A stretch of 64,000 bases of DNA from Epiperipatus broadwayi (GCA_028023455.1 JAQFVV010006231.1:5098036-5162035); one strand, 5' to 3'; counted from the first letter of the stretch, positions 45,020-58,200 are shown. The notes: generated by a model not told the origin, from the sequence alone. Translations and numbers: made by a program.

Positions 45020-47523
45020 TGTAACGGTCAGAAACGTGTGATTGGTTAACATAGTGCAGAATTCGTCCACCACACAGAACTGCAGTACCATCTAGATAGC
45101 GAAGCTACCCGTAGTACTGAGTTCGAACATAGTTTATCGGTTCCACAATACAATCTACAAAACAACGCATCTGATGTGACATTAGTAAATATTTCTTTAG
45201 GCACGGTGGTCAGGGATATGCAAGAGATTCATGATTTTATTTTCGAGTTAGCCAATAATAACACTAATATTAAATATTTATATTTTACAGAATCAAGAAA
45301 ATATTATATGGAATGGGTATCGAATAAATAAAAATGTAACAGCAGATGTATAGTTTGAAATTATTTATTTAAAACATTTTAATAATAAATCATTTAACTA
45401 ATAATATTTGATAATATTTAAAATATCAGTAGCAGGATTTTCCGATACTGTTAGATATTAAAGAGATACATTTATTTATATAGCTGACGTAATCTAGCTG
45501 CCTAAATTCTCGAGCAAGTATTTCAAAAGCATGCCTTCGAGATTTATATCTTTGCAATGAAAGAGTCTAAATTAGGATTTATAATAGTAGTGGCGGACAT
45601 ATATTTATTTGATTAAATAACTTATTTAGAAATTACTATGGGCAAACATTTATTTGAGAGTGAGTTATATCACTAATGCAGAGACGGAGTTATACATTGA
45701 ATAATAAAGTTAATACGAAGAAACACGTGGTACGTCTAGAAAGGCGATATAAGGGTGGCAGTATATTGAAACTGCGAAGCCGTGGACGAGTTTAGAATGG
45801 GCTGGAATTTGCCATAGGCCCAAAGAGATAAGGTGTCACATAAGCATAACCAAGGGCAAGTGCTTCGTGCCATGATTGCTTCTTGGCTGCATGATGTTTG
45901 TCAAGCCCTACGAACATTTATTGGTTCGCTTGTGTAGGACGACAGGAATATTTAAATCCTAAAGAATCCGGAGTATCCAAGGCTTCTAATGGGTCATCAT
46001 GTCTCTAAAACGTAACACATGTATAATATACAGACTATTCTGCTAAGATTTAATATATTTTATAACTTGGCTCTACATTATCAACATTTAATAAAGAACG
46101 TTTGCGACTCTCAAAGAAATGTAATTTACAGAATTATTACATAAATTTTAATAAAATATAAAAACAATAGGTAAGCTAGGTAAGTATTAATGACTAATAT
46201 GGCAGCCATTTATTAAATAGTAGATCCCTGCATTACAATAAATGAAGCATTGAATACGTGTCGATTTATATGAAAATATTAAGTTATTTATGGAAGTAAA
46301 TATTAATGAAGATTTGACACGTATCTACTGTTTCAAGAAATCATAGATTTATACCAAGAAAATTATGAGCATGCTATAATTAAATAATATAAATGTAAAA
46401 TTTAGAAATAAGTACCCAAGAAAGATAGAATTAGACAAGCTAGATTATTAACGAAATTTACATAATAAATTAATTATTAACTTTATAGTTTTACAAATGA
46501 GAATTTTACAGTTTATAAGTTATATAAAGAATGAGCTATAGCGTGATATTAGTAGAGTACTCTAGAGCTTGGGTAGTACAGGTACCTGTTTTATGAGAAG
46601 TTTTCCGAATCAGTGGTCAATAGCAAATTGTTCACGATTCCAGCAGTAGCAGTTCTTTCCAGCATTTAGGTGATTTAGTTATTTGAATAGTAGCAGCAGC
46701 TTTCTGATTGTGGGCAGCAGATCCTTTTGGTTGATTTTATGGAGGACTACGGGTGTAGGTTCGTGGCAAACAATCGACCATCTCCAGGGAGAATAGTCTT
46801 TGGCGCTTTCTACTCACGCATACTGTGGCAAGTAAATCAATATATATATTTTGGAGACTCTCAACTGATCGAGAGCACAGCTAAAGTTCAACTGAAAGTT
46901 CCTAGAAAGTTTTAAAATGTCCTCCTTTCTTGATCTTATCTTGTACTTTTTGTTATATTTATTTTTGGATTCAATCATTTGCCCCGAGGATTATCAATAC
47001 ATTCTTATACGTTTAATTTATATACAAAGCTGTTTACTATTGTTCACATTTAATTTTACATTTACATTTTTGGTAATTAGATTTTAGGGAATTTTTCTTT
47101 TTAATTAATCTATTAGCTCTCACCGACCGTTACTTTTACAATTTCAAATACAAAAGGGAACATACGATTATTTTTACTTTTAATTAAATATTACAATCTA
47201 TTTCTAAAATTATAACTAAATGAAATTTAAACAAAGCAATAAATAACGAACTTTATAATTTAAAATAAATGGTTAAAATTATATATTTTTATATACTAAA
47301 AAAAAAATCCAAATTACATTAATTATTTTTATCTATTGCTTTAAATTTGTTATCGAAATGTGTGTGTGTTTATGGTGGATTTTACATACATTTATACATT
47401 TTAAATATTGCTACACACACAATTCGATACCAAAAAAGTTTAAATTTGGGTAGGATAGAGTGGTGGGTGAGAGACAATAGAAAAGGTGAAACTTAAGATT
47501 CGAATGCGAATCTTACTGTTTCA
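45020..47523 (+). mobile_element. ~2.5-kb LTR-like unit, copy B (solo LTR candidate)
   Basis: Runs from TGTAACGGTC to TACTGTTTCA and is flanked by ACAT at 45016-45019 and ACAT at 47524-47527, a perfect 4-bp target duplication. It is the full-length inverted counterpart of 4070-6570. A TATA-like GATATAAGGG lies at about 45747-45756 (plus strand), followed by a GC-richer block (45770-46000), as a promoter and R region would be. There is no coding region. The ends and duplication argue for a solo LTR of an LTR retrotransposon that inserted in the IBA57 intron. Confidence 0.75.
46252..46326. other. inverted repeat inside LTR-like unit B
   Basis: GAATACGTGTCGA (46252-46264) faces TTGACACGTATCT (46314-46326). 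It corresponds to the perfect hairpin at 5281-5352 in copy A. Confidence 0.6.
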
Positions 47524-47527
47524 ACAT

Positions 47528-48640
47528 ATATATAATAATTTCTTTAGCGCAACATTTAATAAATTTATATAATGAATAATGATAACCCTTGTTAAGTTTT
47601 CTCTTTCCAAATGTACAGAAGTTTATGAAATTGATCCATTTTGATATATCATTTATGTTATTTTGTGTAAATTACAATAGCTAATTGTAAACAATACATG
47701 AACCCTCAAAATTAATAAATTATTATCTGCTAACATAAATTTTAACTCAAATGTAAATCAAGATGTATATGATTTTTATTAAATCCTGTTTTCATATTAT
47801 TATTATTTTTTACTTATCACAATAATAAATTCTGGTCACATGATATGTTTATAAGGGCAATGTAATATTTACCCTTGAGATTGAAGAACATTTGATTATT
47901 TTAAATATGTTTTGGAATTAATAAAATATCCCTTTGATTCCAGAATATATGTCTTAAGTCCATCCTCATACATTCACATCTATAGAGATATAAAATAATT
48001 ACTTTATTTTAATTTTCTTCACGCTCACCGTTTCATAAATTAGCACTGACTGCAAGAAGTATATTCAATAGATATTTCCTGTCTTTATCTCCAGCGTACC
48101 ATAACATATATATATATATTTATCACACGTGGAAGAATTAAATATTCTTAATACTATGTTTCATGATTCTAATATCTAAATTAATAATAATTTAAATTGC
48201 AAATGGTAAATAAATATGAGTGATTATTGCAATTATTGATAACAATAATAAACTATAATAAAACGGATTTCAAATAATATTTTATAATTTTACATAAGTT
48301 TATATTTTAATAGAATTGAAATATATATATTTTTAAGGATGTAAAATTTATAATTGAAAGTAAAGAAATAATTTATAAGTATTAATTTATTATTTCTGTG
48401 AAATTTTGATTGTCATATCCATATTATATATTAAGTATAATAAGATTAGTGTTGTTATCAATTGCCATGATATTCTTGATCTCAAAATTTTATTTATGCC
48501 TTTTTTTTTATATTTGAAGTTAATGCAAAATCTCAGTGATGAATATTGCATTGGATTTGTTGCATCTATTTTTTGCGTTACTCTTGTTTTAAGATTATAA
48601 TATAAAATTAAACATCCATGTCATGCTACATGCACATTTA
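47528..48640. other. AT-rich DNA, no gene recognised
   Basis: No gene or bounded repeat. Short ATATAT tracts near 48105 and 48320. Confidence 0.5.
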
Positions 48641-48649
48641 CTACAGGCT

Positions 48650-48895
48650 GTAAGGTCTTGTAACTCGTTAAATAAATGGTGTAATATATTGTTGTAAATT
48701 CACCATCAGCTTACACGGTGTTCATCGTTACCAATTTACAAATTTTTGCAGATTAGAATATGCAGGTTCAATGCCACCGTCACTTTCATACTTTTAATTA
48801 TTTATACTATTACAATATATTTAAATGTTGTAGCTCTGATGATGACTGCTGGGCAATTGAAATCATAAGCAAGAAAGAATAAATTCTATTTTATA
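48650..48895 (+). repeat. SINE-like unit with B box and hammerhead-like tail
   Basis: GGTTCAATGCC at 48765-48775 is a good pol III B box (GGTTCRANNCC). About 60 bases later CTGATGA (48836-48842), a weak stem ACTGC/GCAAT, and GAAA (48859-48862) form a hammerhead-like core. The unit ends in an AAGAATAAATTCTATTTTAT tail. The tail organisation resembles 17590-17693 and 35171-35275. An A box is not clear. Confidence 0.45.
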
Positions 48896-51800
48896 TTATA
48901 CATTGCATTGCAAAGTGTTTATTTAAGATATATATGGTATTTCATATATACATATTGCAATTCTGACTCCAATCTTTTTTTTCTTTGTTTGTTAATTAAC
49001 TTTTTAATCTTTCTCTCTCTACTATTATTTTTCTAAGAATTAGAATGGCTTACTCATTTATATATATACATATATAATGATCAGACTATACATGTTTAAA
49101 TAATTGAAATTTTTTTAATTGATTCAATCACTACCTGACATTAAACATCAGTACATAGTAGATAGGCACGCATATTTTAAATATATATATTTAAATAAGC
49201 TTTGAAATTTTTTTTTTTTTAAATATGATAGTTATTTATACAGCCGCTATTTACAATACCTGACCAGATCAAATTACTCCTGATGAAATAGTCATGGAAT
49301 AAATAAGCAGATCAAACAATGTTACATATAAATAACTTAAAACATTATTTCAACAAATAATAACAACAATAGTTCATTACAAATATTATAATAGTCAGAC
49401 AAATATAATTTTTTTTTCCCAATGAAACCATTTCTCCAATCTTTTTTTTCTCTCTTTTCTTCTTCTTTTTAATTCACAGGCATAGCTAAAAACAGTAGTT
49501 ATTTATAAAACATAAACAGTTTATTCTGATTAAATTTAAAACTTTAATCTTTCAATTTAATCATATAATACAACTTTTTTTATGATCAAGCATAAATGCC
49601 AGAGAGTAAATCCCAGGCCTTTAGTATCCTTCAAATATAACACATTTATTTATACCAGAAACTTCATAGCATAGTCACACACATATATTTAATATGGGAT
49701 AATTTTAACCAATAAACCTTTCTTACAATGATAACTCTAAGGACTTTCCACTTTAAGTCCAAACACAATCTAATTGTGTGAAATGGTTCTCTGAATCCAA
49801 CTTTGATTTATTACTAACATTCCTTAATCAAATTAGGTAATCCTTTGGATCTGACCTCTAAACATACAAAACAAAACCATAAATAAATCCATTATATAAT
49901 GAGATGATATTTTCTGCCATCTCATATGTAAATAGATTATTTTACAGTTTCAGGGATTTCAATTATTTTATAAGTGGTATAGGTTTAAAATATATTAAAT
50001 TTGAAAAGTATAGAATGTGTGTGTATATTTGCGCATATAATCACTTTTATAAAATTTAATCTTTCTAAAAAATCAAGCTTTCAAGTTTGATTTATTATTT
50101 TTTTATCTGATAATTATTCTAGCAAAATATTTTGTTCTTTAAGTACACAGTTTCTTTTATATTTATGTGTTTTAATTACTAATTGTAAAAAAAAAAAAAA
50201 AGAAAATGAAGAAAAGAAATAAGATTTGTAAATCAAGTTCTATTGTTGGGAATTAAAGTAGATATCAAAATTGATCACGAACACAAATATATAAAGGAGT
50301 CCTCTATTGTATCTATGTGTAATCATGCAGGACATTTAAAAAGAAAAAATATATTTTTTTAATTCCATGAGCCAAAGTATGAAGCAAAAAAATAAAGATA
50401 TTTGTTTGCGACAGTTTCCAAAAATAGCTAGAAAGTGTGAAACCAAATTAATTGAAAGTACAAGGGGGGTGAGATAAAAATTAAAAAGAAAAGACTATAA
50501 ATTGGATAAACTTTTTTTTTTTTTTGAGGAAATTAATCTAGAGGAAGCAGAGTCATGAAGAGCAGCTAAGAAAAGAAAAAAGCTAAAATGTTGACCAGAG
50601 TTTTCAAATCCCTCCCAGGGGGATTCTCCCCCTAATGCTTTTCCTAAAATTCTTTGAAGAATTTATTATATGTAGAATAACGGAGGCCAATAAGCTAACT
50701 GAGGCTGTAATAGGATAAAAAGAAAAAAAACAACCAAATTCTCTCCAGAACTCAACAAGTAAAAATGAATTTAAATCTGGTTCAGTATACCAGGGAATGA
50801 TTGAAGCATTCTGATAGCCACATTTTCATTTGAATCGAATGATCAATGCTCTAATTTTAGCATCTTTGAAAGAGTGATAAAGGAAACAGTTAAATATAAA
50901 CTGTTGTCTTAAAAACCATTGAACTTTATTATGTTTAGTGCACAAGATTCAATTAGTGACTCTGTTTAAATGTAATGAACTATAAGCCTGGATATCTCTC
51001 AACAATAAAGTGCGATGTATACTTTAAATATCTTATTTCTATCTTTGATGCTAGAATGATTGTCATGTTTAACATTTCACTTTATTATTAATATTCTTTG
51101 TGAAACCTTTATAATTATATGACTGTGGGTGTGTGTAGCGTATGCCAAGGGGTGAGGATAGTCAGATTTAAAGAGAAATGTAAAGGCATAATGCGGTCAT
51201 AAAGACACAAAGATACTTGTGGTCATATTATTGTCATTAGTTAAAACTGAATAACATTTTAAGATAAGGTAGAAGTTTTAGGCATAGGCAATAATCAGCT
51301 GCTCATTAATATATATGCTTGTTATTAGCAATCCTATTTGTATGGGATTCCAATGGTAAACTTGTGTCTGCACCAATCTGTAAGTTGTTGTTGAGCATAT
51401 ATACTTGGGATAGAAACAAGATATCAAAGTTATTCTATGCATAGTTACATAGCGGGAATAGGAAAGAAAACTAATTATTTATCTGAAATCATTTTAGCAA
51501 TAGAATTGGTGATAAGTGTATTTGTCTGTTACCAATTATTTGGGTTTAATAACCATTGCTATAAACTAACTAAATAAAACTCTACAACCTGAGAAGAATC
51601 ATCTCGGTCTAGTGCTAGGCAGTCCACCTAGTTGTGCCTTTGTACAGATTATTCAAGCGGGGTGATTGTTAAGAGAAATTGGAGAAAGTGAGTGATTTGT
51701 ACCACCACAATAAAATATAGTGTACAATAAACAACTTAACAGAGATCTAATAATTGCATGTACATAATAAGTTCTACTCACAACCATTAATACAAGGGTA

Positions 51801-54613
51801 CATATATGTGAAAATGGACTCAATTGAATTTCAAAATAAACCTTTAACATAAAATACTAGTAATTATATTATGTTCATCTTTCTTTAGTTTTTTTAACAC
51901 TTGAGCACTTATTATTTATCTGACAATTCCATATTAAAGAAAACTTTTTTTTTTAAATTGTTAACAAATTGTAATATAAGATGAAGCAAATTAATTTTTT
52001 TTATATTTAAATCTTTTTTTTTTAATTTCAGTTGCTTGAAAATTTCAACTTTTTTTTGAAAAAAAAACTTTTGTTTCCTTCTTTAAGCAATCCATAATAT
52101 AAAATATAGTTTATTATTAAATATAAACTAAAATAAAGCTTAAAAAGATTGATATGTTGATAACAATCTAAACAGTTTTTTTTTAAACTTGCAACACAAA
52201 AGTTCTGGAGCCAGAGTTAAATTTATCCTGTGATGACAAATATTAATTGATTCCATTTATAAGTTTCCATAATATCCAATAACAATCTCCTGTCTTAAAA
52301 ATTTGAGGTTTAAGCATTGTTTCTTCATTTTAATTAAAGTTTCATTCAAAAAATAGCATAGTCAGGTTTCCAGAGATCCAGAGTAGATTTCACAGCAATC
52401 AGCAGTTTTCCCCTTTTCTACTCAGACATCAAATGTAGGTTCAATGAAGTTTGAATAAAGTGAGAATCCAGATTTTCATTTAAAAAAAAAAAAGACTTTA
52501 TATAAATTTTACTTTTTGTTTTTGAATACCTTGATCTTATTTTTAGCATCTTTGATCTTGATGTTCACAGGCTTTGATAATCTTGCTTTAAACATCTTTA
52601 TAATTGGATTTTATTTCAAGACTTTCAAAAACTTGCAAATCACTGTAACTATTAAAAATCTATTTCTAACTGAATTGTTTTGCAATACATTCTTTTAATC
52701 TTTCATAATAGCAACAATTTTAACATAATTTATATAATTTACAAGTTTCTATTATTTTTAACAAACCTATTACATTATTTAATATTATTTTACAATAAGA
52801 CATTATTATCATATTTAAGACCCTCTTTTTTATTTTATTTTTGAACTGCTATATTTAGCAATCCTTATAACACTAAACTGACTCATAACTATGTGAAAGA
52901 CTCCATGTATGACAGTGAAATAAATAAGACATTATTCATTTCAATATATATAAACATGAAATTAGCATAGCTTAATGTATATATAATTAAAAGAAGGAAA
53001 TTATTCACTTTAAGGCTATGGATAGATAGCACTCTTTATATTGAATAGTGTCAAAACGAGAATGAATTCATTCTATTTTTGATCCTTTATTAAATATACC
53101 GAGCACTATTTATCTATACCCTGAGAGAGTATTTTTATCCATTTAATTATATATGTATATAGTGCTAATATGAACATTTTTCAGATAAAAAAATAATGAT
53201 GATATGAGAATCTCACAAAAAAACATTGATCTGTTTTATTTTCTTATTACTTAATATGAACTTGCCTGATAATGGCAATCAACTAAAACAGTTTATTAAA
53301 AAAATTAAATTAAAAAATAATTAACATTTCAGATAATCACTAACACACATTCAACGGAACTTTTCTTTAAGTTAAAAAAATAAAATTATTCATTCTTCTC
53401 TTTTCCTCTATTCTCAAATATCATTGGTTGAGAAGTTACACTTTTTCTCCAATATTTTTTCCCAAATATCATTAATTTTATTTAATTCAGTCTTCATTCA
53501 TGTTATGATGCTTTTAAAAATTTCTATAATTTATTTTAAGAATCTCTGGTCATATTGGTCAATTTTTGTCAGAATTTGTGATTTATTAAAATTGATGACT
53601 TATTAATTTAATATGTAATGATGAACTAGATTTTTTCCCTAATAGAAAAAAATGATATCCTTTTTTGATATTAATTCAATGATTGGTCTTTCTGATGTGC
53701 AAAAGGAGGCAGACATGGCATGGAATTTCATACACACCATGGCATGATATACAAAAATAGTTCACTATACTTTTTTATAAAATAATACAAACTGTGTTGA
53801 TATTATTTTTCTTAAAAATATTGTCAATTTTTTAAGGCAAAATTATAAAATTCCTTTTTTTTTATATGAAAAGATCTTATTAATAATATTTTCGTCAAAA
53901 TCATTATCAAGCACACTTTTTTAGTAATAGAAAGAAAAACAAATGTTTAATTAAAAAAAAAGAACTATATCAACATCAAGTTTGAAATTAACAACTTTAA
54001 AATTAAATAAGATCAAAATTCAATGTGCAAATATTGTAGAAAAAAAAAAAAAATTAACAAATAAAAGTAATATATGTTCATATTTTATTGCTTTTCTTCT
54101 TAAAAGTTAGAAAAAAATTGTGGTGCAAAAAAAAAAAACCCTCTCATATCAATTATTTATATTATTTAATTGCCACTAAATTAACTACACTGATGACTGT
54201 TTTATCATTTTCTTTTTTATTTTCATTGAGTTTCTTGATAATATCTTATATATACCATTAAAAGATAATTAATGTTTTTTTATTTTTCTTCTTTCTACAT
54301 TGTTGCTCTCTTATGTAATTATTTCTACTTACCTTTAGACAGAGAATTTATCATTGGTACATAAAATAATTGGAATAGATGATATTTTTTTGCAGACTTA
54401 TCACTTATAACTTGAACTGTTTGTATTCTAAGAGGGATGGAATTGTATGATATCTGAACAGCAGATCACTTTTTACAAAAACAAAAGATTCATAAAGCAT
54501 AAAAAAGAACAGTGATTAAAGTTTTTATTTATTAATAAATTAGTGATTTTTATCTTTATTTTTTTTTTCATACTGATAACATTCAATTTTATAATAAATA
54601 AATAAAAAAATAC
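48896..54613. other. AT-rich intronic DNA, no gene recognised
   Basis: Long stretch with A and T homopolymers (for example 50188-50202, 50514-50525 and 54039-54052) and no supported coding sequence, RNA gene or bounded repeat. A 60-65-codon frame appears here and there by chance. Confidence 0.5.
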
Positions 54614-54751
54614 CTTTTTCCGAAGTCTATACATTTTAAAATGTTTCTGTAAATCTTCGTTCACTTCCTTGTCACACTCTAACCAAAATAATGCATTTTC
54701 ATTTGAAAAATCTTCCCTTTTATATAAAATGATATCATACAAAACTCGACC
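54614..54751 (-). CDS. IBA57: IBA57 homologue, internal exon (N-terminal half)
   Basis: A 138-bp exon between a TATTTTTAG acceptor (complement of 54752 onward) and an AAAAAG/GTATTT donor (complement of 54614-54611). It encodes 46 residues in phase 0/0: GRVLYDIILYKRED, then LFWLECDKEV, LQKHFKMYRLRKK. The blocks GR(V/T)LYD(V/I)ILY, LLECD, LQKHL and YR(I/L)R(R/K)K follow one another with this spacing in the IBA57/CAF17 family and belong to its GCV_T-like folate-binding fold. IBA57 works in the mitochondrial matrix at a late step of 4Fe-4S cluster assembly. The family usually continues directly into the block found at 35392-35554, supporting one gene. Upstream exons with the mitochondrial targeting peptide were not located and may lie beyond 64000. 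Confidence 0.88.
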
Positions 54752-55499
54752 CTAAAAATAAAACAAAATTCAAGAAGCAAATTATTAAAATAATATTTTT
54801 TCTGAAAAAAAATATGCTGATTTATTTAAAATACAAGAATAAGCTAGATGTCTTTCTGCATAAATATATCATAAACTTTTAATGATTTCATCATTATTTA
54901 TCAAGTACCTAAGAAATCTTATGCATTTTCTTGAAATTAATTGGAAATAAGATACAATATGACTGTAACAAATTATTTAATACCATTTAAAAGATAAAGC
55001 AATCAATTTTTAATTTATTTTTTACTTCCTTGAAGTTCAAAATAAAAATGTCAATAAATTTACAAATAAAATCTATTTAAAAAATAATATTTTTTTATTT
55101 TCATTTTTTGAACATAGTTGATAAAACAGAAATAAGAGAAACTGGAGTTAATGCATAACCAGCCCACCCATGGTGGAAATGAAGCAAGTTTCAAACTATC
55201 CATCTTATTCAAAAAATCAGTTTAATTTCCTAGCTTCAATTAAGAGTATATCAGAGATTAAACTGCTAAGAACAGATTTTTTTAAATATATATTTTAAGT
55301 TTGACCATTAATTAGAAAGAGAAAATACATAAAAAGTGCAATAGTAATAAATATCACACCAAAAAATAGATAAGTAAAAAGAGTAAAAACAGCTAGCGAT
55401 TTAACCAGCTTTGACGTATTGATGGATTCCCATGATGAGTTTGAAATAAATATCTTTGCTCCAGCAGATAGTATCTGAGACAATTAGTTTACATATTGC
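54752..55499. other. AT-rich DNA upstream of IBA57 exon
   Basis: Expected to be intron sequence on the minus strand. No IBA57 N-terminal exon recognised. Confidence 0.5.
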
Positions 55500-56815
55500 C
55501 AATACTCAGGTGGTCTGCACTCCATTATGAGGGTGCCATGCACCATGATTACCCATAATGAAAGCATTTAAAAATACTTCATAGCCACAATGTATGTACC
55601 AGTCTGCAATACTTTTGTATTTGGATTGTTTTTTTGGCTCTGGCACTGGTGAAAGCTTCATAGAGGTTCTCAAAACAAACCATAACGTCAACTATTTTGA
55701 GAGTCTTGTGTGATCTTCATTAATGCTAATCAATCCAAGGTCAGGCTTAATAGCTTTATGAATGCAGTTCAGTACAGCATTGTGTCAGAGAGCTACTGTA
55801 GAGAGATGCAATCTGCAATAAGAAAGTACATGAGTAATGTCTTATTCACAAAACCACACCTTCTACATCTCGTCATGGTCACCAAACCTGCGATTATCAT
55901 TCAAGGGGACACAATCCAGTCATGCCCTATAAAGTGAAGTCATCCCAATACATAAAGTGATTGGATGTGGCAGGATGAAGAACAGTATCATCCAATTTCA
56001 TACCTAGTCTTCCAGAAGAGCTGATGAACCAAAAAAGTTAAATTTTCTTCTTTAGGAGTCTTGTGGCCTTACATAGCCTAGATCAAACATTTGAGATGTT
56101 TGGTGACTCCGAGTTAGTCATCTTCTATAGACCCATTCAGATATCCACAAGTTCAGCCAGCAAAGGGAGCGACTCAGACGCTTGTGTATAGTCATTTTCA
56201 GTGAGCTCATTGCAAGGAGCTGACCGAGTATGAGAATAACAGTTTAAGGCCATGGACAACTTGGAAAATGTCCACGTATTGCACCATGGCTTTAAGACTA
56301 CCATCCTGGTGTTGCACACTGAGAGCTTAAGCCTCCTCTTACCAGTTGACGACCTGTTTATCAAAACAAGACAAGAATTCCTTTTTCACAACTCCATTTC
56401 GAAGGTGAAAGGACCGTGAAGGGATAATAAAGGTATTGGTAGCATGAAATTTTTGCCAGAGAGCCAACAGAGGAGCATTGAGATTATCTATAAAACTGAG
56501 TGACTTCTCTAGGATTGCCTCAGCAGATTTGCCTATATGATATCCTTAGAGACCCCTAGATAGAAATAAAAATCCTCTTCAGAGAGAGACCAGATTTTTA
56601 TACTGGAGTGAATTCAGAACGTAAAGTTGATCTAGCCTTCCATTAATATGCAGTAAAGTACACTTTTTGATATTGAATTTGAGTCTAGACCAATCAGCAA
56701 TCCTGTTCACAGAATTGAGAAATTGCTGAAGTTCACCCTGCCTCTGTGCAACCAGAACCAAGTCATCAGCAACAGTCAATGCTCTTGTCAAGAAATTTGA
56801 CTTAATTTAAACTCT
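55500..56815 (-). pseudogene. R2-like non-LTR retrotransposon relic
   Basis: The minus strand retains pieces of a type-1 R2-like polyprotein in order. 56791-56579 reads VADDLVLVAQRQGELQQFL and WSRLKFNIKKCTLLHING, that is the RT active-site box with the first position changed plus the following primer-grip region. About 55880-55820 reads TRCRRCGFVNKTLL, a CxxC half of the C-terminal zinc knuckle with its His position mutated. 55691-55506 reads WYIHCGYEVFLNAFIMG and HGAWHPHN, the GAW-P-N end typical of the R2/NeSL endonuclease region. Between them the frames are broken. Composition is less AT-rich than the surroundings. Not functional. Confidence 0.7.
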
Positions 56816-57399
56816 TATTCTTATATTCACAATATGCTTATCTACACTACAGATGAACACTACACTGATGACATAGTCATATAAAAAAAAAAAAAAAAAT
56901 CAGCATGTTAAATTCATGTCAACATTTGCAATGATTAAGATCTTTAAAGCATTTAATGGAAATAAATATATTGTGTATATTCCTTGTTTAACAACAACCG
57001 TGACAGATACTATTCTATATTTAATGTATTCAATTATTTCTATTTCTTCTATCCCATTTTCAAGAATCCTTATTTTTTCATTATTTTAATTTTAATTTCC
57101 TTGCATTTTCTTAACCACTCTTAAAAAAACAAAAAACTACCATTCTTTTTTTACAATAAACTTTTTCTTCATTATATATATTTTATAATTTCATAATTTC
57201 TTCTCGAATGTTACTAAACTGCTGAATTCTAATAATAAATATTAAAATGGCAGGGGAAAAAATGAATTTATTAATGATTTAATAATAAAAATCAAGTTTT
57301 GATAAAAAGAAATGTGAGCATATTTTTACCAAAGTTCAATATTTTCTTTCTCATAGCCACATAAATATAATATAATTCATACATATAATATACTGCATC
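56816..57399. other. AT-rich DNA, no gene recognised
   Basis: Includes a 17-A run near 56883-56899. Nothing else supported. Confidence 0.5.
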
Positions 57400-58200
57400 A
57401 TTTCCATAAGTTTGATCATTTATAACTATTACTTTCCAGAAAATTCTATTTACATCAATCATATCTAATTATAAACAAATAATGGCAATTTCTTAACTGT
57501 TTTTCCTTTTAATATATTATCTCTTTCCCATTTCAAATATATATTCCATTTTATTCTTAATTCTAATCTTCCCAAAAATAGTTTGCTTCTTCTATGCACT
57601 ACTTTCACATTTTCCACTTACTTTTCTCATTTTGATTTATTAATTATCAGTATCTTCAATTTTTCATTATTGATATGATACCCAATTTCTCTCTTTTTTC
57701 TACACACAGCTTAAATAATATATTCATCTCTTTTTTATCATTAGTAAATGGAACTAAAAAATTAGTAATCTGTATTTCTCATTATATCTATTAAGATATT
57801 TCATAATTTATATTTACTTTTAATAATTAATTAACAATCTTAGAAATAATATCAATAATACAGGTAATAAAGGTCAACCCTGCTTAAGGCCTTTCTCTTT
57901 TAATACCCTATTTAATTCATAACAGCTTATTTCATATAATCAATAATAATTTTTCTTATTTTTCCAATAACTGTATATAAAGTTTTTTCAAGTCTTATTT
58001 TTTTTAACTTGATTCATGAATATTCTCTGCTTTTTCAATATCTAATATGCTTCTTATCCATCTATAAATAACTCATCATTATCATCTGAGTCGATGTAAA
58101 AATATGATCATTAATTCCATTATTGTCCCTAAATCATTTCTCCTAATATTTTAATTTATTCATTCATTTTCAATTATTAGAAATAACACACTGGTTCAGT
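57400..58200 (-). pseudogene. LINE reverse transcriptase relic
   Basis: A very decayed minus-strand RT. About 57935-57870 reads LNRVLKEKGLKQG and PLLPVL, corresponding to the GLKQGCPLSPLLF box with two changes. About 57790-57640 reads FTNDKKEMNILF and EKLGYHINNEKLKI, corresponding to FADD...KLGLKINTEKTK with the first Asp of the pair changed to Asn. Upstream about 58020-57950 is AFDRV-like. Stops and frame changes are frequent. The clade is uncertain (RTE or L1-like). Confidence 0.6.

Larger units (their letters stand above)
35555..54613 (-). other. IBA57 intron, about 19 kb, repeat-filled
   Basis: The interval between the two recognised IBA57 exons has GT (complement of 54613-54612) and AG (complement of 35556-35555) ends, both phase 0. 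It contains a foldback, a decayed LINE, tandem repeats, the 2.5-kb LTR-like unit B and a SINE-like unit. That no small exon lies in between is inferred from the continuous alignment of the two exon products with the IBA57 family. Confidence 0.7.

Noticed and set aside
54614-54751. RGS domain, suggested by the NENALFWLECDKE segment
   Set aside because: The surrounding GRVLYDIILY and LQKHFKMYRLRKK blocks fit IBA57 with the right spacing, and the following exon continues the IBA57 order. RGS would need other helices that are absent.
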